From NCBI GenBank assembly GCA_028023455.1, contig JAQFVV010006305.1, forward strand, positions 2,039,001 through 2,103,000: a stretch of 64,000 bases of DNA, given 5' to 3'. The translations under genes were made by a program, and so were the position numbers. The stretch comes from Epiperipatus broadwayi. Lineage: Eukaryota > Onychophora > Udeonychophora > Euonychophora > Peripatidae. The notes below the pieces were generated by a model. It ran no database searches. It was not told where the DNA came from and saw only the letters and a list, made by a program, of their open reading frames with translations. Positions 37,897 to 50,537 of this stretch are shown here, in pieces (position 1 is the stretch's first letter; each line of letters begins with the position of its first letter).

Positions 37897-38008
37897 GTCA
37901 AGCGCTGTTAGCCGAGAGGTCATCGCAGTCGCCTTGCAACCAAGTAGTTGGTTGCAGACAGTTGTGGGTTCGCATCCCAGCCGGTGCTATGACATATTAA
38001 AAAAAAAG
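37897..38008 (+). mobile_element. tRNA-derived SINE, family with GCTATGACA end
   Basis: Begins TGTCAAGCGCTG, box A TTAGCCGAGAGG, box B GGTTCGCATCC (about 37967-37977), ends CCGGTGCTATGACATATT with an A tail. The 68-codon open frame across it is incidental. Flanking A-rich AAAAAGA strings may be the target duplication. Confidence 0.85.
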
Positions 38009-38009
38009 A

Positions 38010-39455
38010 CATATGGAACAAAAATTAATCTGGGTAAATTAAATTACAAGATGTAATTGCAGTAGGTTAACTGAATGCCGTAAAATTTGTAATAAAAAAG
38101 ATAATTTAAATTAAATGTAAGAGAGTGACAAAACTAAGCAAGTTCATCATAAACATGAAGTAGACAAGAATCACAATGCTTTAAAAAAATATTTCAGTTA
38201 GAGAAACTGATCAAGTATTAATTCAAAAACAATTATGCAGCAGTTTGATTTTCATGGGAAAAGATCGTGGATTGAAAATGTCATTAATATTAGTATTAGA
38301 CTTGATTCTCCTTTACAACTTGTATCAAGAAAATTCCATAATTAAAAAAAAAAACTAAAATGTTTTAGGTGTAGTAAAAACAAAGAGATGGATATCATTA
38401 TAATAAAGAAAGATAAACCTTAAATTTACCTCTATATATTATATATAAAAGTCATAATTAATAAGAAATTATTGGCAATTAAAATTACATTGATTTAATA
38501 TAAAATTGTAAAAAAAATGGGGGAAAAAATCATAATCTGTTTAATCATAAATCAAGACAAAATCAAAACAATTCTATCAACTAACTCAAATTCAGAGATG
38601 AGACCTATAATTTTCAATCCATATAAAGTCCCAATCTCACAAAGAGCAACAATTAAGAAAGCTATAATGAATTGATTGGCAAAGCATATTAAAGTCTACT
38701 AAGAAATTGGATTAGGTTATGCCATTTATAATTATCACCTACTTCATATATGTACTAATTACCACATAACATTAAATCAGGTTTTTAACAAAAATGTGTG
38801 TCCTGTTCCTAATATCAGAGAAGTGCTCACATCATAATAAAAAAATTTCTATTTCACAAAACTAAAACATGATGTTCTGCAAAATTTCTGAAATACTTCA
38901 ATATCATGTCTAATTGCCATTCTTCAATGTAGTCTTTTCTTTGTCATATCTTTTCAGTGTAAACAATTGACATTGCACTTCTTTAGAATATTTTTGAGCT
39001 AATTCCTATAATGTAAATGATGTCTACTTTTGCCACAAAAACTGTACTCGAGTTTGCTATTAAACACTTTTTTTTAGGAAATCTTGTGCATTTGTTTTTT
39101 TTTTTTTCATATCTAATCCAATGGAAATATGATTTTACAATAGTGGACTCTATAGTATCACATCCAGAAACTTTAAAAACATTTAATTAATTTTTGGGTT
39201 TTGCCATTTTTTAATTTTATGGAACAGTCTATATAAAACTTTTTTTAATGCCATTATGTTGTTTTATAAATTATCCAAGTCTCAAAATTCCATCCAATAA
39301 ATTAGATAAAATAATATCTTTTTACACAGCTAATTTATTTTTATTAATTATTTCCTTGTGAGTAAATATTCTATCTTTTACCTTACTGAAAGCATTAGTA
39401 CACTGGAAGTCTCTGCTGCACCTCAACTCATTGGTTCACATTTCTAAGCAAAACT
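38010..39455. other. AT-rich intergenic sequence
   Basis: No feature recognised beyond poly-A/T tracts. Confidence 0.5.
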
Positions 39456-39459
39456 TTCT

Positions 39460-39960
39460 ATACAATAGTGATACTAAACTACTAAACATCAAATGATCAC
39501 CATTTCTTATGCTTGCTCAAGCTGTTAAACCAGGCAAAATTCTCCATACAGTAATGCTACTCAGTACAAGCCAAAGTACCTATATGATTATATAAGCTAA
39601 TGTGCTTGAACTGAAAATAATATGTTTTCAATTTTACACTCATAGTTTTGTAGTTAAGTAAAGATTAAAGATGGTTGCTGGAGGGCTGCATCATATCCTA
39701 AGATCTAAGTGCAATGCTCCCAGATCCAAGGCTCTTCACTGATGAAAGCCACAAACTAGAAACTTGTCTGGGGATATTGGATGAGTAGGTAATAGATCGG
39801 GATTTTATGTGCAAACCTTCTTCCATCCATTGATTACTCTGTCTTGTATTGAGTGGTACTGCTGTATGGAGAGTTTTGCCTGTTTTAACAGCTTGAGCAA
39901 GCATAAAAAATGGTGATCATATGATGTTTAGTGGTTTAATACCAATTCTGCCTAATAGGA
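39460..39960 (+). repeat. Short repeat with hammerhead-like core, copy 2, with inverted head
   Basis: 39640-39930 matches copy 1 in reverse orientation. Core at 39738-39763: CTGATGA, AAGCC, ACAAACTA, GAAAC, with stem pairing decayed. The block at 39490-39560 (GATCACCATTTCTTATGC, then CAAAATTCTCCATACAGT) is an inverted second copy of the head found at 39840-39930. The element therefore folds back on itself. Confidence 0.6.
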
Positions 39961-40004
39961 TAGTGATGGCTATAATTATTAAAGAAACAAAGACACCAAA
40001 ATGT

Positions 40005-40440
40005 ATGGGTATTGAACTGAGTTCAGACCTATATGACTATATAAGCTAATGAGTTTAAATTAAAAAATATATTATTTTGTTTTCAATTTTAGACTCATAG
40101 TTTTGTAATTAAGTAGAGATAAAAGGTAACTGCTGGAGAGTTGCATTTGATCCTAAGATTTAGATGCAGTGACTGCTGGAGAGTTGCATTCAATCCTAAA
40201 ATCTAGGTACAATGTTCTTAGATCCAAGGCTTCTCACTGATGAAAGCCATAAGCTAGAAACTAGTCTAAGAATATTGGATGAGTAGGCACTAAATAGGGA
40301 TTTTATACTCAAACCTTCTCTGGCTTGCACTGAGTGGCACTCTTGTATTGAGAGTTTTGCCTGTTTAAACAGTTTAAGCAAGTATGAGAAATGCTGATCA
40401 TATGATATTTAATGCTTTAAACTACTAAAGTATTAAATGG
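40005..40440 (+). repeat. Short repeat with hammerhead-like core, copy 3
   Basis: Matches copies 1 and 2. Core at 40227-40250: CTGATGA, AAGC, loop CATAA, GCTA, GAAAC, then TAGTC. Three of four stem positions pair. It contains a short internal duplication (GCTGGAGAGTTGCATT at about 40131 and again at about 40172). Confidence 0.65.
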
Positions 40441-40559
40441 TTTACATTTTCAAAATGGTAACTATCCAAGCTAAAAGTTTTTGAAGATTTATCTTCCATC
40501 ACTGGCTGAGATAAAATTGGAGATTTTTGAACATTAATTATTAAATCAAAGTCTTCTAT

Positions 40560-41200
40560 ATGTTGCATTAAAAACATGTTGAATATTATCTTTTGAAGGG
40601 AAAAAATTAGCATATTCATCAATTTCTATAAATTCAGAATCCGAGTTTTCGTTGTTTATTTTAATCAATTCAAATTTAAAATGCTCAAGCAAACTTATTT
40701 GGATCTTTATTTAATTAAATCATTTAAAAAGAGTTCCAAATACCACTATAATAAAACATGAAAACAATGTTAAAGCAAATTCATCTCCTTGTTTAACACT
40801 AGTTTTCATTTTAAGTGCTTCAGATTTCCATCTTGTAATAACACTTTCTCTCATTTCATCATATAAAAGCTGTATGATATAAATAAATTTTGATGAATAA
40901 CTACCTAATTTCAATCAATGCCATAGACCTTTTCAATATCAAATGTTATGATAACATCAATAAAAGCAATATTTAAATTACTTTTGTCGCTGATACTTTT
41001 ACATTTTGCATTACAATAAATACCTATGACAATAATATTTCTTAATTTTCTAAAGTCACATTGTGTCTTTGGTAATCATTCATCTACAATTGGAAACAAT
41101 TTATTTAATAAAATCCTTAAAAGTATATTTGCTGCAGTGGATAATGATATTAAAACAATAGCAAATCTTTTTCATACAATAGTGTCACTAGGGCAAGCTC
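40560..41200 (-). mobile_element. Non-LTR reverse transcriptase fragment
   Basis: Minus strand. Near 41140-41060: ILLRILLNKLFPIVDEWLPK then TQCDFR, the region between RT motifs 1 and 2 ('RLLN.....LPE.QCGFR'). Near 40975-40920: IAFIDVII then FDIEKVYGI, motif A ('AFIDL.KAFD...'). Near 40914-40720: FIYIIQLLYDEMRES then TSVKQGDEFALTLFS, motif B ('GVKQGC.L.P.LFS'). The YADD motif is not recovered. It differs from the RTE-like copy at 16-19 kb, so a second LINE lineage is present. Confidence 0.72.
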
Positions 41201-41204
41201 TAGT

Positions 41205-41335
41205 TATCAATAGTACTATTGATTATTAGAACTTATACTAGGTGGCACTACTGTGAGAAAGAAATTTTTGTTAATGTTTTAAAAATGTATGCAAGCATTA
41301 ACAAATGGCAATCATGTGATGTAATAATGATATTC
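41205..41335. repeat. Partial relic of the short repeat family
   Basis: GGTGGCACTACTGTGAGA and AATGGCAATCATGTGATGT match the terminal blocks of the repeat at 27.5 and 39.9 kb. The hammerhead-like core is absent. Confidence 0.4.
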
Positions 41336-41339
41336 TATG

Positions 41340-44300
41340 GTAATTGATACAATCTTATTGCCTTTATTTTTATAAAAATATTTTTTGTGTGTATTAAATG
41401 CTGCATAAATTTTTGCCTTTCTAAAATCTATTATTTTTAATTCATTAATTGTACATTTATTATATTAATGATGTATATTATCTTTGTTCCTTTTTATATT
41501 GAAAAGTTTTCATTGTTATTATTCATTTAGCCATAAATCTTTCAGATGGCATTCTTAAACTTTAATTTAGAAAGCAGTCATAGACAATTCTTTACAAAAT
41601 TGCCAAAGTGTTTTATTCTTGTGTTGCTTTTTTAGTTCACGAGGCTTATATTTCATTTTCTATATTTAAAAAATGTTTAAAACTTTAATTATTGTATTGC
41701 ATGTAACTATTTTTATTTATTATTGTATTAACATTTGTGTATATTACATGTGATTAATGTATATATTCTTTTTTTTATATATATATAATTAATTTTGATA
41801 GCTATTTCCTATATTTATAATTTTTTTTTGTTTTTTTCATTTTTGTAAATTTATTCACTATATTGAGAAGAATTATTTCTTTTCATATTAGATCAGGATA
41901 GCCAAATTATTAAATAATAATTTAATTATGTTATATTTATTAAAAGATTTGCATACTTGAAATAATCATGTGACAAAATTTAAGACCTTTTAATAATAAA
42001 ATAAATGTTTAATTTTATTAGGTATAGCTGTAAAAGAAAAAAAAAGAGATAATTTATTTCTTGTATATTTTCATTTATATAATTTTTGAAAAGTAAACAA
42101 AAAGGGATTAAGATCTTTAATTCTAAAAAATTAATGTAAAAATATAATTTAAAAAACAAGAGAGGATTAAGATCGTTATCTCTGAAGAAATGGAATGTTG
42201 GTAATTAAAATATAAATAAGATTTTTTTAAAAAACTAATCTTTCTTGTAAAAAGAAAATCAATTGATCAAGGCTTAATGCAGCAGTAATGTCTGAAATGG
42301 GTTGTTAATTAAAGAAGATTGACATCAGAATTGGTTTTTAAAAACAAAACAGTTTATGAGCATTAGAGTTTAGTGCGTTCAACAACCAGAAACTTAGCTT
42401 GAAAGTCTGACGTTAGATTGATCTAACTCTTGGTTTTAAAAAAAGAGCAATGATGTTTGTGAAACTATAATATTATGGAATTTACAAAAACCCATGTAAT
42501 AAGATCTTGCTAAAACCCTGATTATTATTGATCCAACTATGTAATCAATTTCACAAAAATCAATGTAAAAGAAGAAAAATATTCCTATGAGAAACTTTCA
42601 CCGAATTGATTCATCCAAAATCATGGCTGTTTCAACTTATGTTATGCTGAAATGAAATAATTGTTCAACTGAAAACCTGAAGCTACATAAAAAGAAATAG
42701 CTAAATGGATAAAAATAACTATTCAACAATCTATAAAAAAAACAGAAAAAAAAAGAATGACTAAACTATTGACTACATGAGTTTACAAGAAAAAACATTC
42801 AACTAGGCAACTGCAAAAGAAGGACTAAAGAAATCTATAGTCAGAAAAGATATTGTGTTGTACACATCTGTTTATAAATGTTATTTTATGAGAAAATGAA
42901 TAGTTGAAAATATTGAATAATTTTTTTTTTAGTAATTTTATTGAAAGTTTTTTTTAACTAGGTTAAATTTGTATGGAAATACTCTCATTATCAAAAATGA
43001 GAAGAAAAGTTCAAGTTAATTTTTTTTTTTCTACTATAATATGTTTTAGAGTTTTATTATTGTAAGGGAATAGCTCATTTTGATTAAATGTTAATTAAGA
43101 AGGATAAGAAAAGAATAATGTTTATATGTGTTATATGAAATTATATATATATATTGCATGAAATGTGTATATTAACTTTGGGATTTGTCACATTGTCATT
43201 TACTAAATTTTTTATTTGTTTATTTATTAGTTAAATTTATTAAATAATTGTTAAAAAAATAATTTTTGAAATTATTTTTTTGATGTTTTTATTCTTTTAG
43301 CTATTTATTCTATGTAGTGGCAGTGTGTCGACTGATTTCATCATAGAATTGTGCTTTAAGGGATTTGTAGGTTATCCTATCTAAAATTATTTAATAATAA
43401 AATAAATTAAATGGGTATATATTTTCTTCTTCACAATCACAGTTTTTAGAATCCATGAGATCCCAGGGTTAGCTTGTACATAATGGTATTTGCTATATAT
43501 ACATGTGAGTATGTATGAGTGTATATTTAGATGGTTCTCTAGAAGGTTACTTGAATAACACAAAGGCAAAAATCATCTTTAAAGTCCATATACTCCATTT
43601 TATTTATATATTTTAGTATGAACATTACTTTACTGATAACCAGTGCACTCATGGTTACTTATTGTCCAGAGCATTGATAATGATCATCATTGATATAATA
43701 ATCTTGGCATTTTAAATACAGGATTATTTTTATAATTATTTTTAGCACAAATATGCCCTAAGTTTGCCATTGGCTAAAGGATGATTAGCCTAAAATATTA
43801 TATTTTTGTCTTTTAAATCCACTCATACATGGTTTTACTGTTGACTGTTGAATTGTGATTAATGTTAGTGATGCCTTATTTTTACTTATAATTACTTATA
43901 TACTTGTAATAATGTTGATTTTTGTTAATCTGTTATACTCCATATTCATATCTTTATAATATATTATCTTTTTTTATGTAATTATTTTGGAATTTTATAC
44001 TATTATAAATATCTCCTCATACAAGACAGTTTTTATTTGGAATTAATTTATTTTGTTTTATTTTATATAGGTTTTAATAAATTATTACTAATATATATAT
44101 ATTTATTTTTGATTAATTAAAAATATTATTCCTTTCATTATTACTTTTTAATTTTATCTTTATTATTTTTTATAAGTATGTTTATCCAGCCATGCTTTTA
44201 TTTCATTATTGAATGTATTTTTTATTTATTGTTGAGAATATTTTTATTTCCTTTTATAAAGATTATTTTTTCTTTTACTTTTCTTATTATATGTATGTAA

Positions 44301-44780
44301 TTGTTATTTTTGTTGATCAGTTATTTATATTTCTATTTTTTATTCATTTTTGTTATAGTTTCTTAAACCATAGAATCTCTTTTCTATTTAAAATTCTTCT
44401 TAGATCACTTTGTTCTAAATCATTGTTATATGTCCTAATAATCTGTTTTGTTATCATTTCATTATCATTAATATTTAATTTGTTTATTTATTTATTTTTG
44501 TAATGTTCTATTTCTTTTTCTCCTTTTTTAAACTTTTTATTTAACTAAATTACAAAGCAAAACATATTTGAATTTGATAATGAATTCTATATATTTATAT
44601 TTTAAATATGGAATCACAAATTCAAATTTCAATGTTGTTTCTAATTTAATCCAGTTTCAATATTTATTAATATATTAATAAAAATCTGAAAATTACTAAG
44701 CATATTTTTTATTTTTAAATGCTTTTATTGAAGTTAAAAAATCTGCTTGTTTGTTTGTTAATTTGCTAAAGGGTGTTACA
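41340..44780. other. AT-rich intergenic sequence
   Basis: Low-complexity T- and A-rich DNA. The 96-codon hydrophobic frame at 44213-44503 is Phe/Ile/Leu/Tyr-rich, as expected by chance in T-rich sequence. Nothing else recognised. Confidence 0.5.
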
Positions 44781-44804
44781 ATATAGTTTAGGTAAGCATT
44801 TTTT

Positions 44805-44909
44805 TTCCATATGTCATAGCATTGGCTGGGAGGTGAACCCACAACCATCTGCAACCAACTACTTGCTTGCAAGGCTGCTGCGATAACCTCTTGGCTAACA
44901 ACGCTTGAC
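44805..44909 (-). mobile_element. tRNA-derived SINE with 15-bp target duplication
   Basis: Minus strand: TGTCAAGCGTTGTTAGCC, box A TTAGCCAAGAGG, box B GGTTCACCTCC, end AATGCTATGACATATGG. Direct repeats AGGTAAGCATTTTTT at 44790-44804 and 44910-44924 are identical. Same family as 15341, 16034 and 37897. Confidence 0.92.
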
Positions 44910-44924
44910 AGGTAAGCATTTTTT

Positions 44925-45200
44925 AAAGAAAAAAAATTAAACATTCCCAATCAAAGTAAAAATGTTAAATATTTTTGACTTAAAAAATATTTCATATTTT
45001 TAGTCACTGATATATATATTATTACGCACACTTACTAAATATGATATATACATAAGGAGTATACATTTTAATTTATAGTAGAAATATCTAGTGATATATA
45101 TATAGTGTCTAGTAAATTTAAAGTAGGATATAATTTTACATTTTCATGTGCCAATATGAAAAACTTTAAAAAAAATTTTTTAAAGATAAAAAAATAATTA
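44925..45200. other. AT-rich spacer
   Basis: No feature recognised. Confidence 0.5.
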
Positions 45201-45202
45201 TA

Positions 45203-45453
45203 TTAAATGCTTTTATTGATCATGCACTAAAAAAAAAAAAATATTTCTTCAGTCACAATTGGGTTTTTTAGATTTAATTTGAAATAAAAGCATGGGTAAG
45301 TCCATCCCTATTTTTATAACAAAGGGTTGACTTAAGTAATTTCTGGACCTCTTCCCCCCCCCATGCTTTTATTTTAAATTAAATCTAAAGACCATCATTG
45401 TTGTTGAAGAAACAATTACTTACTTTTAGTGCATGGTCAATAAAAGCATTTAA
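45203..45453. mobile_element. TA-flanked MITE
   Basis: 251 bp. Ends TTAAATGCTTTTATTGA and its complement TCAATAAAAGCATTTAA. The inverted similarity continues inward (CATGCACTAAAA; then AGATTTAATTTGAAATAAAAGCAT on one arm, given here only in part, with its complement on the other), so each arm is about 100 bp. TA lies on both sides (45201-45202 and 45454-45455), as for Tc1/mariner-type elements. A related end (AAATGCTTTTATTGAAG) is at 44718-44734. Confidence 0.75.
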
Positions 45454-45455
45454 TA

Positions 45456-46900
45456 TTACAAAAAAAAATACCTCTATTATTTAATATTTGTTTATAATGA
45501 TTGATTTATTTATTAATATTTACATAATTATTTATATATTTCTTTTAATAATCCTTTCTTTTCAGTATGACTTTTCTTCTGGCCTTTTCTCTTATTTTGC
45601 ATTATATTTTTCTAGCTATTTTTGTTTTATTCAGCATTTTTTGTTACCAATATAGTTGGTGTACTACGTTCAATTTTACTTTTAGTTTCTGCTTTTAAAC
45701 ACTGTGTGAAGCTACTGAGGACTTAGTGGCATAACTCATTGATAAATTGAACATTTTGGGGAAAATTGGACTTTTATAAAGAATATCATACTAACATACA
45801 AATTAATTGTAAATATATAAAAAATTTTGGTAAATCTTCTTATTAATTGTACATTTTATATTTGTTTTGTTGTTTGTAATTTTCTTATTTGTCCTCAAAT
45901 TTTTTAATTTTCTTATTTGTTTTTCAAAATGGACAAAGAAGTAAAAGTCAACTATGAATGTCTAGTTTTATGAAATATATTAGTAAAGGATCAAATCTAT
46001 TGTAAATAACATTTTTTATTTTTTTCTCCATTTTGTTTAATCATTATATAGTACAATAAAACAATGGACTGGGTTAGTAACCAAAAATAATTTTAAAAAA
46101 AAAGAAATGTAAAATGACAAATTATTATATATATTATTTTGATTGCCAATGATAAACAGAGCTGATATCCTGAAGAAATACTAGAAAAAAGTTCATTTTT
46201 GCTGCTGTTTTATTGCTTAGATGAGACTGTAATAGTTCAATGTGTGTGGCTATCATCTTCAGAATTTGGTTTCAATCCATGAAAATCCAATCAGCCTGAG
46301 TGTTAATCCAGTCACTGGATTGTCAGAACACTTTTGATAATTTCTGGCAGTTTAGTTAATGTCTAGTTATCATTACAGGAAAATGTTTTATTTTTAATGA
46401 TGAACTAACTACACACTTAAATGTTCTATTTTTCAATAAACTGAAAATTTTATTATCATACAAATTCAAAGACATAATTATTTTGAGATTATTTTGTAAA
46501 AACTTAAAAAAAAATCATATTACAAGAAAGTGTTTTATTTTTCAATGATGAACTACACATAATATCTGTTCATTTTTTTCAAAGTATTTAAGTTTTTAGA
46601 TTACTTTATAAAAAATTGTTACAAAAAAAACTACTATTTTATTTAAATATGATAATTGTTATAAAATATAAATCTACATTCCATTCTTGACATATCTATT
46701 TTTAGATCACTTTATATAAAATATAAGTTCCATTATTTATGTCTTTAAATATGCATCAATGTCAAAACTATGCAGAATCTTCAATTTATAGATTAATTAC
46801 TCCATCAATGGCTTCAGAAGCTTTATGTAGTATCTAAAAGCAGAAACTGAATGAAAATTGGAATGTAGTACACCAACTATATTGCTTGCACATGATTTAG
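45456..46900. other. AT-rich intergenic sequence with a possible SINE relic
   Basis: 46200-46320 is less AT-rich. It contains GTGTGTGGCTATCATC and GGTTTCAATCC, reminiscent of pol III boxes A and B, but the similarity is weak. Otherwise nothing recognised. Confidence 0.4.
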
Positions 46901-46919
46901 AATAATACATAAATAATAA

Positions 46920-48116
46920 CCAATGGCATCATAACACTCATTGCACTAGACAGTTTATTATTCAGAAATCCCTGGTCTGACTCAAGAAAGACAAAGGTCA
47001 CAGAATGGTTATATTAAACTGCAAAAAGTTTGACTACAAAATCAATCACCAATTAACTGTGCTTCATTTCTTTGAGATTCATAATTATAACCTGAAGGCA
47101 AGAAAAGATCATTTCATGCCTTTTATTTTAAGAAAACACTAGGCAAAGCACTTTCTGACTACAAATTTCTTTAGAATATACCCTTCAGCTGCTATCATCT
47201 TTCAAATTTTTTCAAACTACTTAAGGATAATTACCTGCTTCACCTTTTCATCAATTTTGGTGGATCCTACTATTACCATGCCACTAAGCTCATTACTTCA
47301 TGGCTAATTAATGATCTCAGGTTCAGTGTATACAGTTTGAAATTTCCATATGACTTCATTGAAAAAATCCATAATGTCTCAGTTGTCTATAACTACAAAA
47401 TTGCATCTCTTGATGGTAAAGAACTATGTGGCTCTGTCACTTGTACTCAATCTATTAACATCTTTAAAATATTATTACAGCAAGTGAATTATGGTATCCA
47501 CAAAACTAACTTTATTAGTGAAACCTTGAATTGTATCAGTGATGAAATCATTGCATCTATCAATCACAAAACCTTTAAGATGAACCACAGCCTGCCTATG
47601 GGGCTTCTTTTTAGTGTAATAGTGAGTAATCTCTATCTTTCCAAGTTTGAACAATTGATCAACCTTAGAGTTGCATATCATCCCAACACATGCTATATTT
47701 TAGATATGTTGATGACACCTTCATGTGTGCTAGTAAAGATACTATTCACCAAATAAACTCCTAATTAACATCTTCAATTTGTCTCACATGAACTAACAAT
47801 CATGAAGATGACCATCATCATAAATTAAAGTTTCTTGATTTGGATATTACAAGACAGATCAACTTCCTGGATCACAGAATGGTTTTAAAATCTTTCAGCA
47901 TCAGAGGCATTATACAAAACTCCAACACTCAAACTTCCTTCATAGAAACCTTAAACTCTACAAATTTGAGGCTGATTAGAAATAAAACCTTAAATTATCC
48001 TTTCAGAGCACAATGATGGAATGAGAAAGATTAAAGAAGCTTTATCAATCACCAGGAATGCCAACATCATCAATAAAAAGGAATCCAGCACCCTGCACTT
48101 TAAGAAAGTATTTTAG
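46920..48116 (+). mobile_element. Penelope-like element, decayed RT and tail
   Basis: Open at 47337-47756: MKFPYDFIEKIHNVSVVYNY, then SLPMGLLFSVIVSNLYLSKF (RT motif B', 'MGSPLSP..ANL....FE'). After a frameshift, 47696-47722 reads YFRYVDDTF, an intact catalytic motif C. Near 47830-47890 comes LKFLDLDITRQINFLDHRM, the post-RT segment of PLEs. The last block, 48024-48116, reads RKIKEALSITRNANIINKKE and ends with a stop. It aligns with RRKIKEAFYINRDIHAINRK in the copy at 52.4-52.9 kb. The GIY-YIG centre is missing between 47.95 and 48.02 kb, so the copy is internally deleted. Confidence 0.75.
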
Positions 48117-48119
48117 CCC

Positions 48120-48355
48120 CTATCTTCTTATTAATATGCAAATTTTCTCAGTATTTATTCATTTTGATTTTCTTGATATTCATATTCAATCTTGCATATG
48201 GATCACAATTTCTCACTTTCTTTATTCTGCTATCATTATGATACCTGATTGTATTGAAAGTACTTGGTTCCAATAAATCTTTATTTTTATAGTTGTAATC
48301 TATTTTATTATAGAATGTTGTAATTAATAATTTGTTAAGCACATACTCATTATGT
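48120..48355. other. AT-rich spacer
   Basis: No feature recognised. Short frames here are incidental. Confidence 0.5.
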
Positions 48356-48365
48356 AAGTAATATA

Positions 48366-48737
48366 TATTAAGGCTATAACCTTAAGACTATGCACCTAGA
48401 TGTGATAGTAGGGACTTCTACAAATCTTAACACAAGATTAACAACTTTAAAAGAGTGGCCACTCTTAACTTCAACCTACTTCACACTGACTCACTGTAAA
48501 GCAAAAGATGTTGCATATGCTAGCTTGTATAGAAATTGTGGTCTTAATCAGTGAAGTATTTAATAGTTTCATGCTTTCAAATCAAAATGCTTTAGATTCA
48601 CCTATATAATTAAAAAGTAGATTGAAGATAAGAGTGCCCGCTGATGTCTTTTAAAGTTGTTAATCTTATGTTAAGATTTATAAAGGTCCCTATTGTCGCA
48701 TCTAGGTGCATAGTCTTAAGGTTATATCTTAATATAT
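48366..48737. mobile_element. MITE with palindromic ends, copy B
   Basis: Terminal inverted repeats of about 120 bp: AAGGCTATAACCTTAAGAC at the left and GTCTTAAGGTTATATCTT at the right. Within the arms are GCACCTAGATG and TCTTAACA(C/T)AAGATTAACA. The interior is shared with copy A at 34477. The first 16 bases of each end form their own small palindrome. The flanking AATATATATT is itself palindromic, so a target duplication cannot be separated from the repeat. Confidence 0.75.
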
Positions 48738-48744
48738 ATTAATT

Positions 48745-49870
48745 ATAGAATGTCGTAACATTTACCTTTCATTACATAAATAAATTTGAAGGAAAATTTA
48801 TTCTAATTATAAATAATATTTTACAAAAAATATTTTGGTTGGTTTAGAATATTTTCTATAACAAATTTAGAATATTTACAAAAATTAGATAAAAATATAT
48901 TTTCAATAGAAAATTCTATAAATAAAATTAACTTTCTACATACTGACTTAGGATAAATATTTATAAGATAGTGGATAAGCAGCAAATAATACAAGTCTGG
49001 AGCAAGTTATGGAATGTTATTATTTAGATAATATGATTAACGTAATGCTAACAAATGTGTAGTGAAATTAAAAGGAGAAAATTGCTGGTAAACAAACTTT
49101 TCAAAATAAAAGATTTTGCAACTACATGAACATTTTGTTATACAAAATTAGATAAAATTTGTTAGAACCTTTGTTTGGAATAAAGTGGCATATAGATGTA
49201 AAAGAATAATGATTAAAAGGTATGAAAATGTGTTTTGGAGAAGATTGGCTTGGATGGGTTTGATGAATAAAAAAGACTAATGAGTAGTTATTGAAAAAAA
49301 ATCAGTAAGGGAAAAAAACAATTAAAATTGATAAGTTAATATTGAAGAAAATAAAATTCCTGGAATACATTTTAAGACAGATGGTAAGGGAGATGATTGA
49401 GTAGACCAAGGCCAGTTTTCTTCAAAATGTAATCACTGAAACAATATAGTTCATATGCAAGTATGAAGAGAATTGCTGAGTATAGAAAAATGTGACTGCA
49501 ATGGTAATATATTGCCTTAGAAACTGATGATATATTATATTTGTAAAGAGAAACATGAAAACAAAACAAGTATATGAAGAGCTTTATGAGATAGAGATAG
49601 TGAGTAAAAATCTTTTCAAGAGACCTAAGATTTTCACTGATTCATAAACAACCCAACTAACCATTTAACATTGTTTGATAACAAGGCCAATAATTTCAGT
49701 CATTTGAATTTTCTCCAAAAGGATTAAGATCTTTTGAAAATGGGGCTAATAGATATTTCTTAATATTAGAGAAGAAAGATCAATTATATAAAATTTTGGA
49801 ACATGGTCATTTAAGTTGAAGTCAGGATAGATATGAACAATCTTATCCAGGTTAATAATCCAAGTGTAAT
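48745..49870. other. AT-rich intergenic sequence
   Basis: No feature recognised. Confidence 0.5.
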
Positions 49871-49872
49871 TA

Positions 49873-50048
49873 AAAGTACTATTATACCAATGTTTTGGAT
49901 GGATCATACCTGTCATCAAATCTGAATAATATCTCTTTGATATACATTACCCATGAAAATAAAGTACTATTATGCCAATGTTTTGGATGGATCATACCTG
50001 TCATCAAATCTGAATAATATCTCTTTGATATACATTACCCATGAAAAT
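49873..50048 (+). repeat. 88-bp tandem duplication
   Basis: Units 49873-49960 and 49961-50048 differ at about one base (ATTATACCAATG against ATTATGCCAATG). A recent local duplication with no coding content. Confidence 0.9.
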
Positions 50049-50049
50049 T

Positions 50050-50533
50050 TTCATTTTAATATAATAATGATCTGTGTTTAAAAGCTTAGAGTAATTGAAA
50101 AAATGTGGCTTTATCATTTGGATTTTCTAGTATGCTCTTACCCAAACAATGGCAGCTGAAACATTAATTCAGTATTACCATTAATTATATCTTTTAAATT
50201 TATTATATTTATCTAAAGACAATATCAAATGAATGGGTGGAGGAAAATAGTACTTGCAGATTAAATTGTAATAATTTACTACAAATAAATACTAAAAAAT
50301 TAATGAAGACATTTGAGAGGATATTAATTGAGCCAAATGAAATATTTTTAATTGAGCTAAAAATGTATCTTGGAGATCATTTTCTTTTTTTCTGATTTTT
50401 TTTTATTTGTTTAAAGTATGTGAAATAAAAGTTTTAAAAGTTTATGTAAAATATGCATGTAAAAAAAAAAACTAAAGATAATTTCTTCAAATGAATATGT
50501 GCAATAAGATTGTATAGCTTAATAATATATGTT
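50050..50533. other. AT-rich intergenic sequence
   Basis: No feature recognised up to the LTR at 50538. Confidence 0.5.
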
Positions 50534-50537
50534 ATAT

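Noticed and set aside
44213-44503. 96-codon hydrophobic frame that could be taken for a membrane protein
   Set aside because: T-rich DNA gives Phe/Ile/Leu/Tyr frames by chance. No polar loops, conserved motif or transcript signals.
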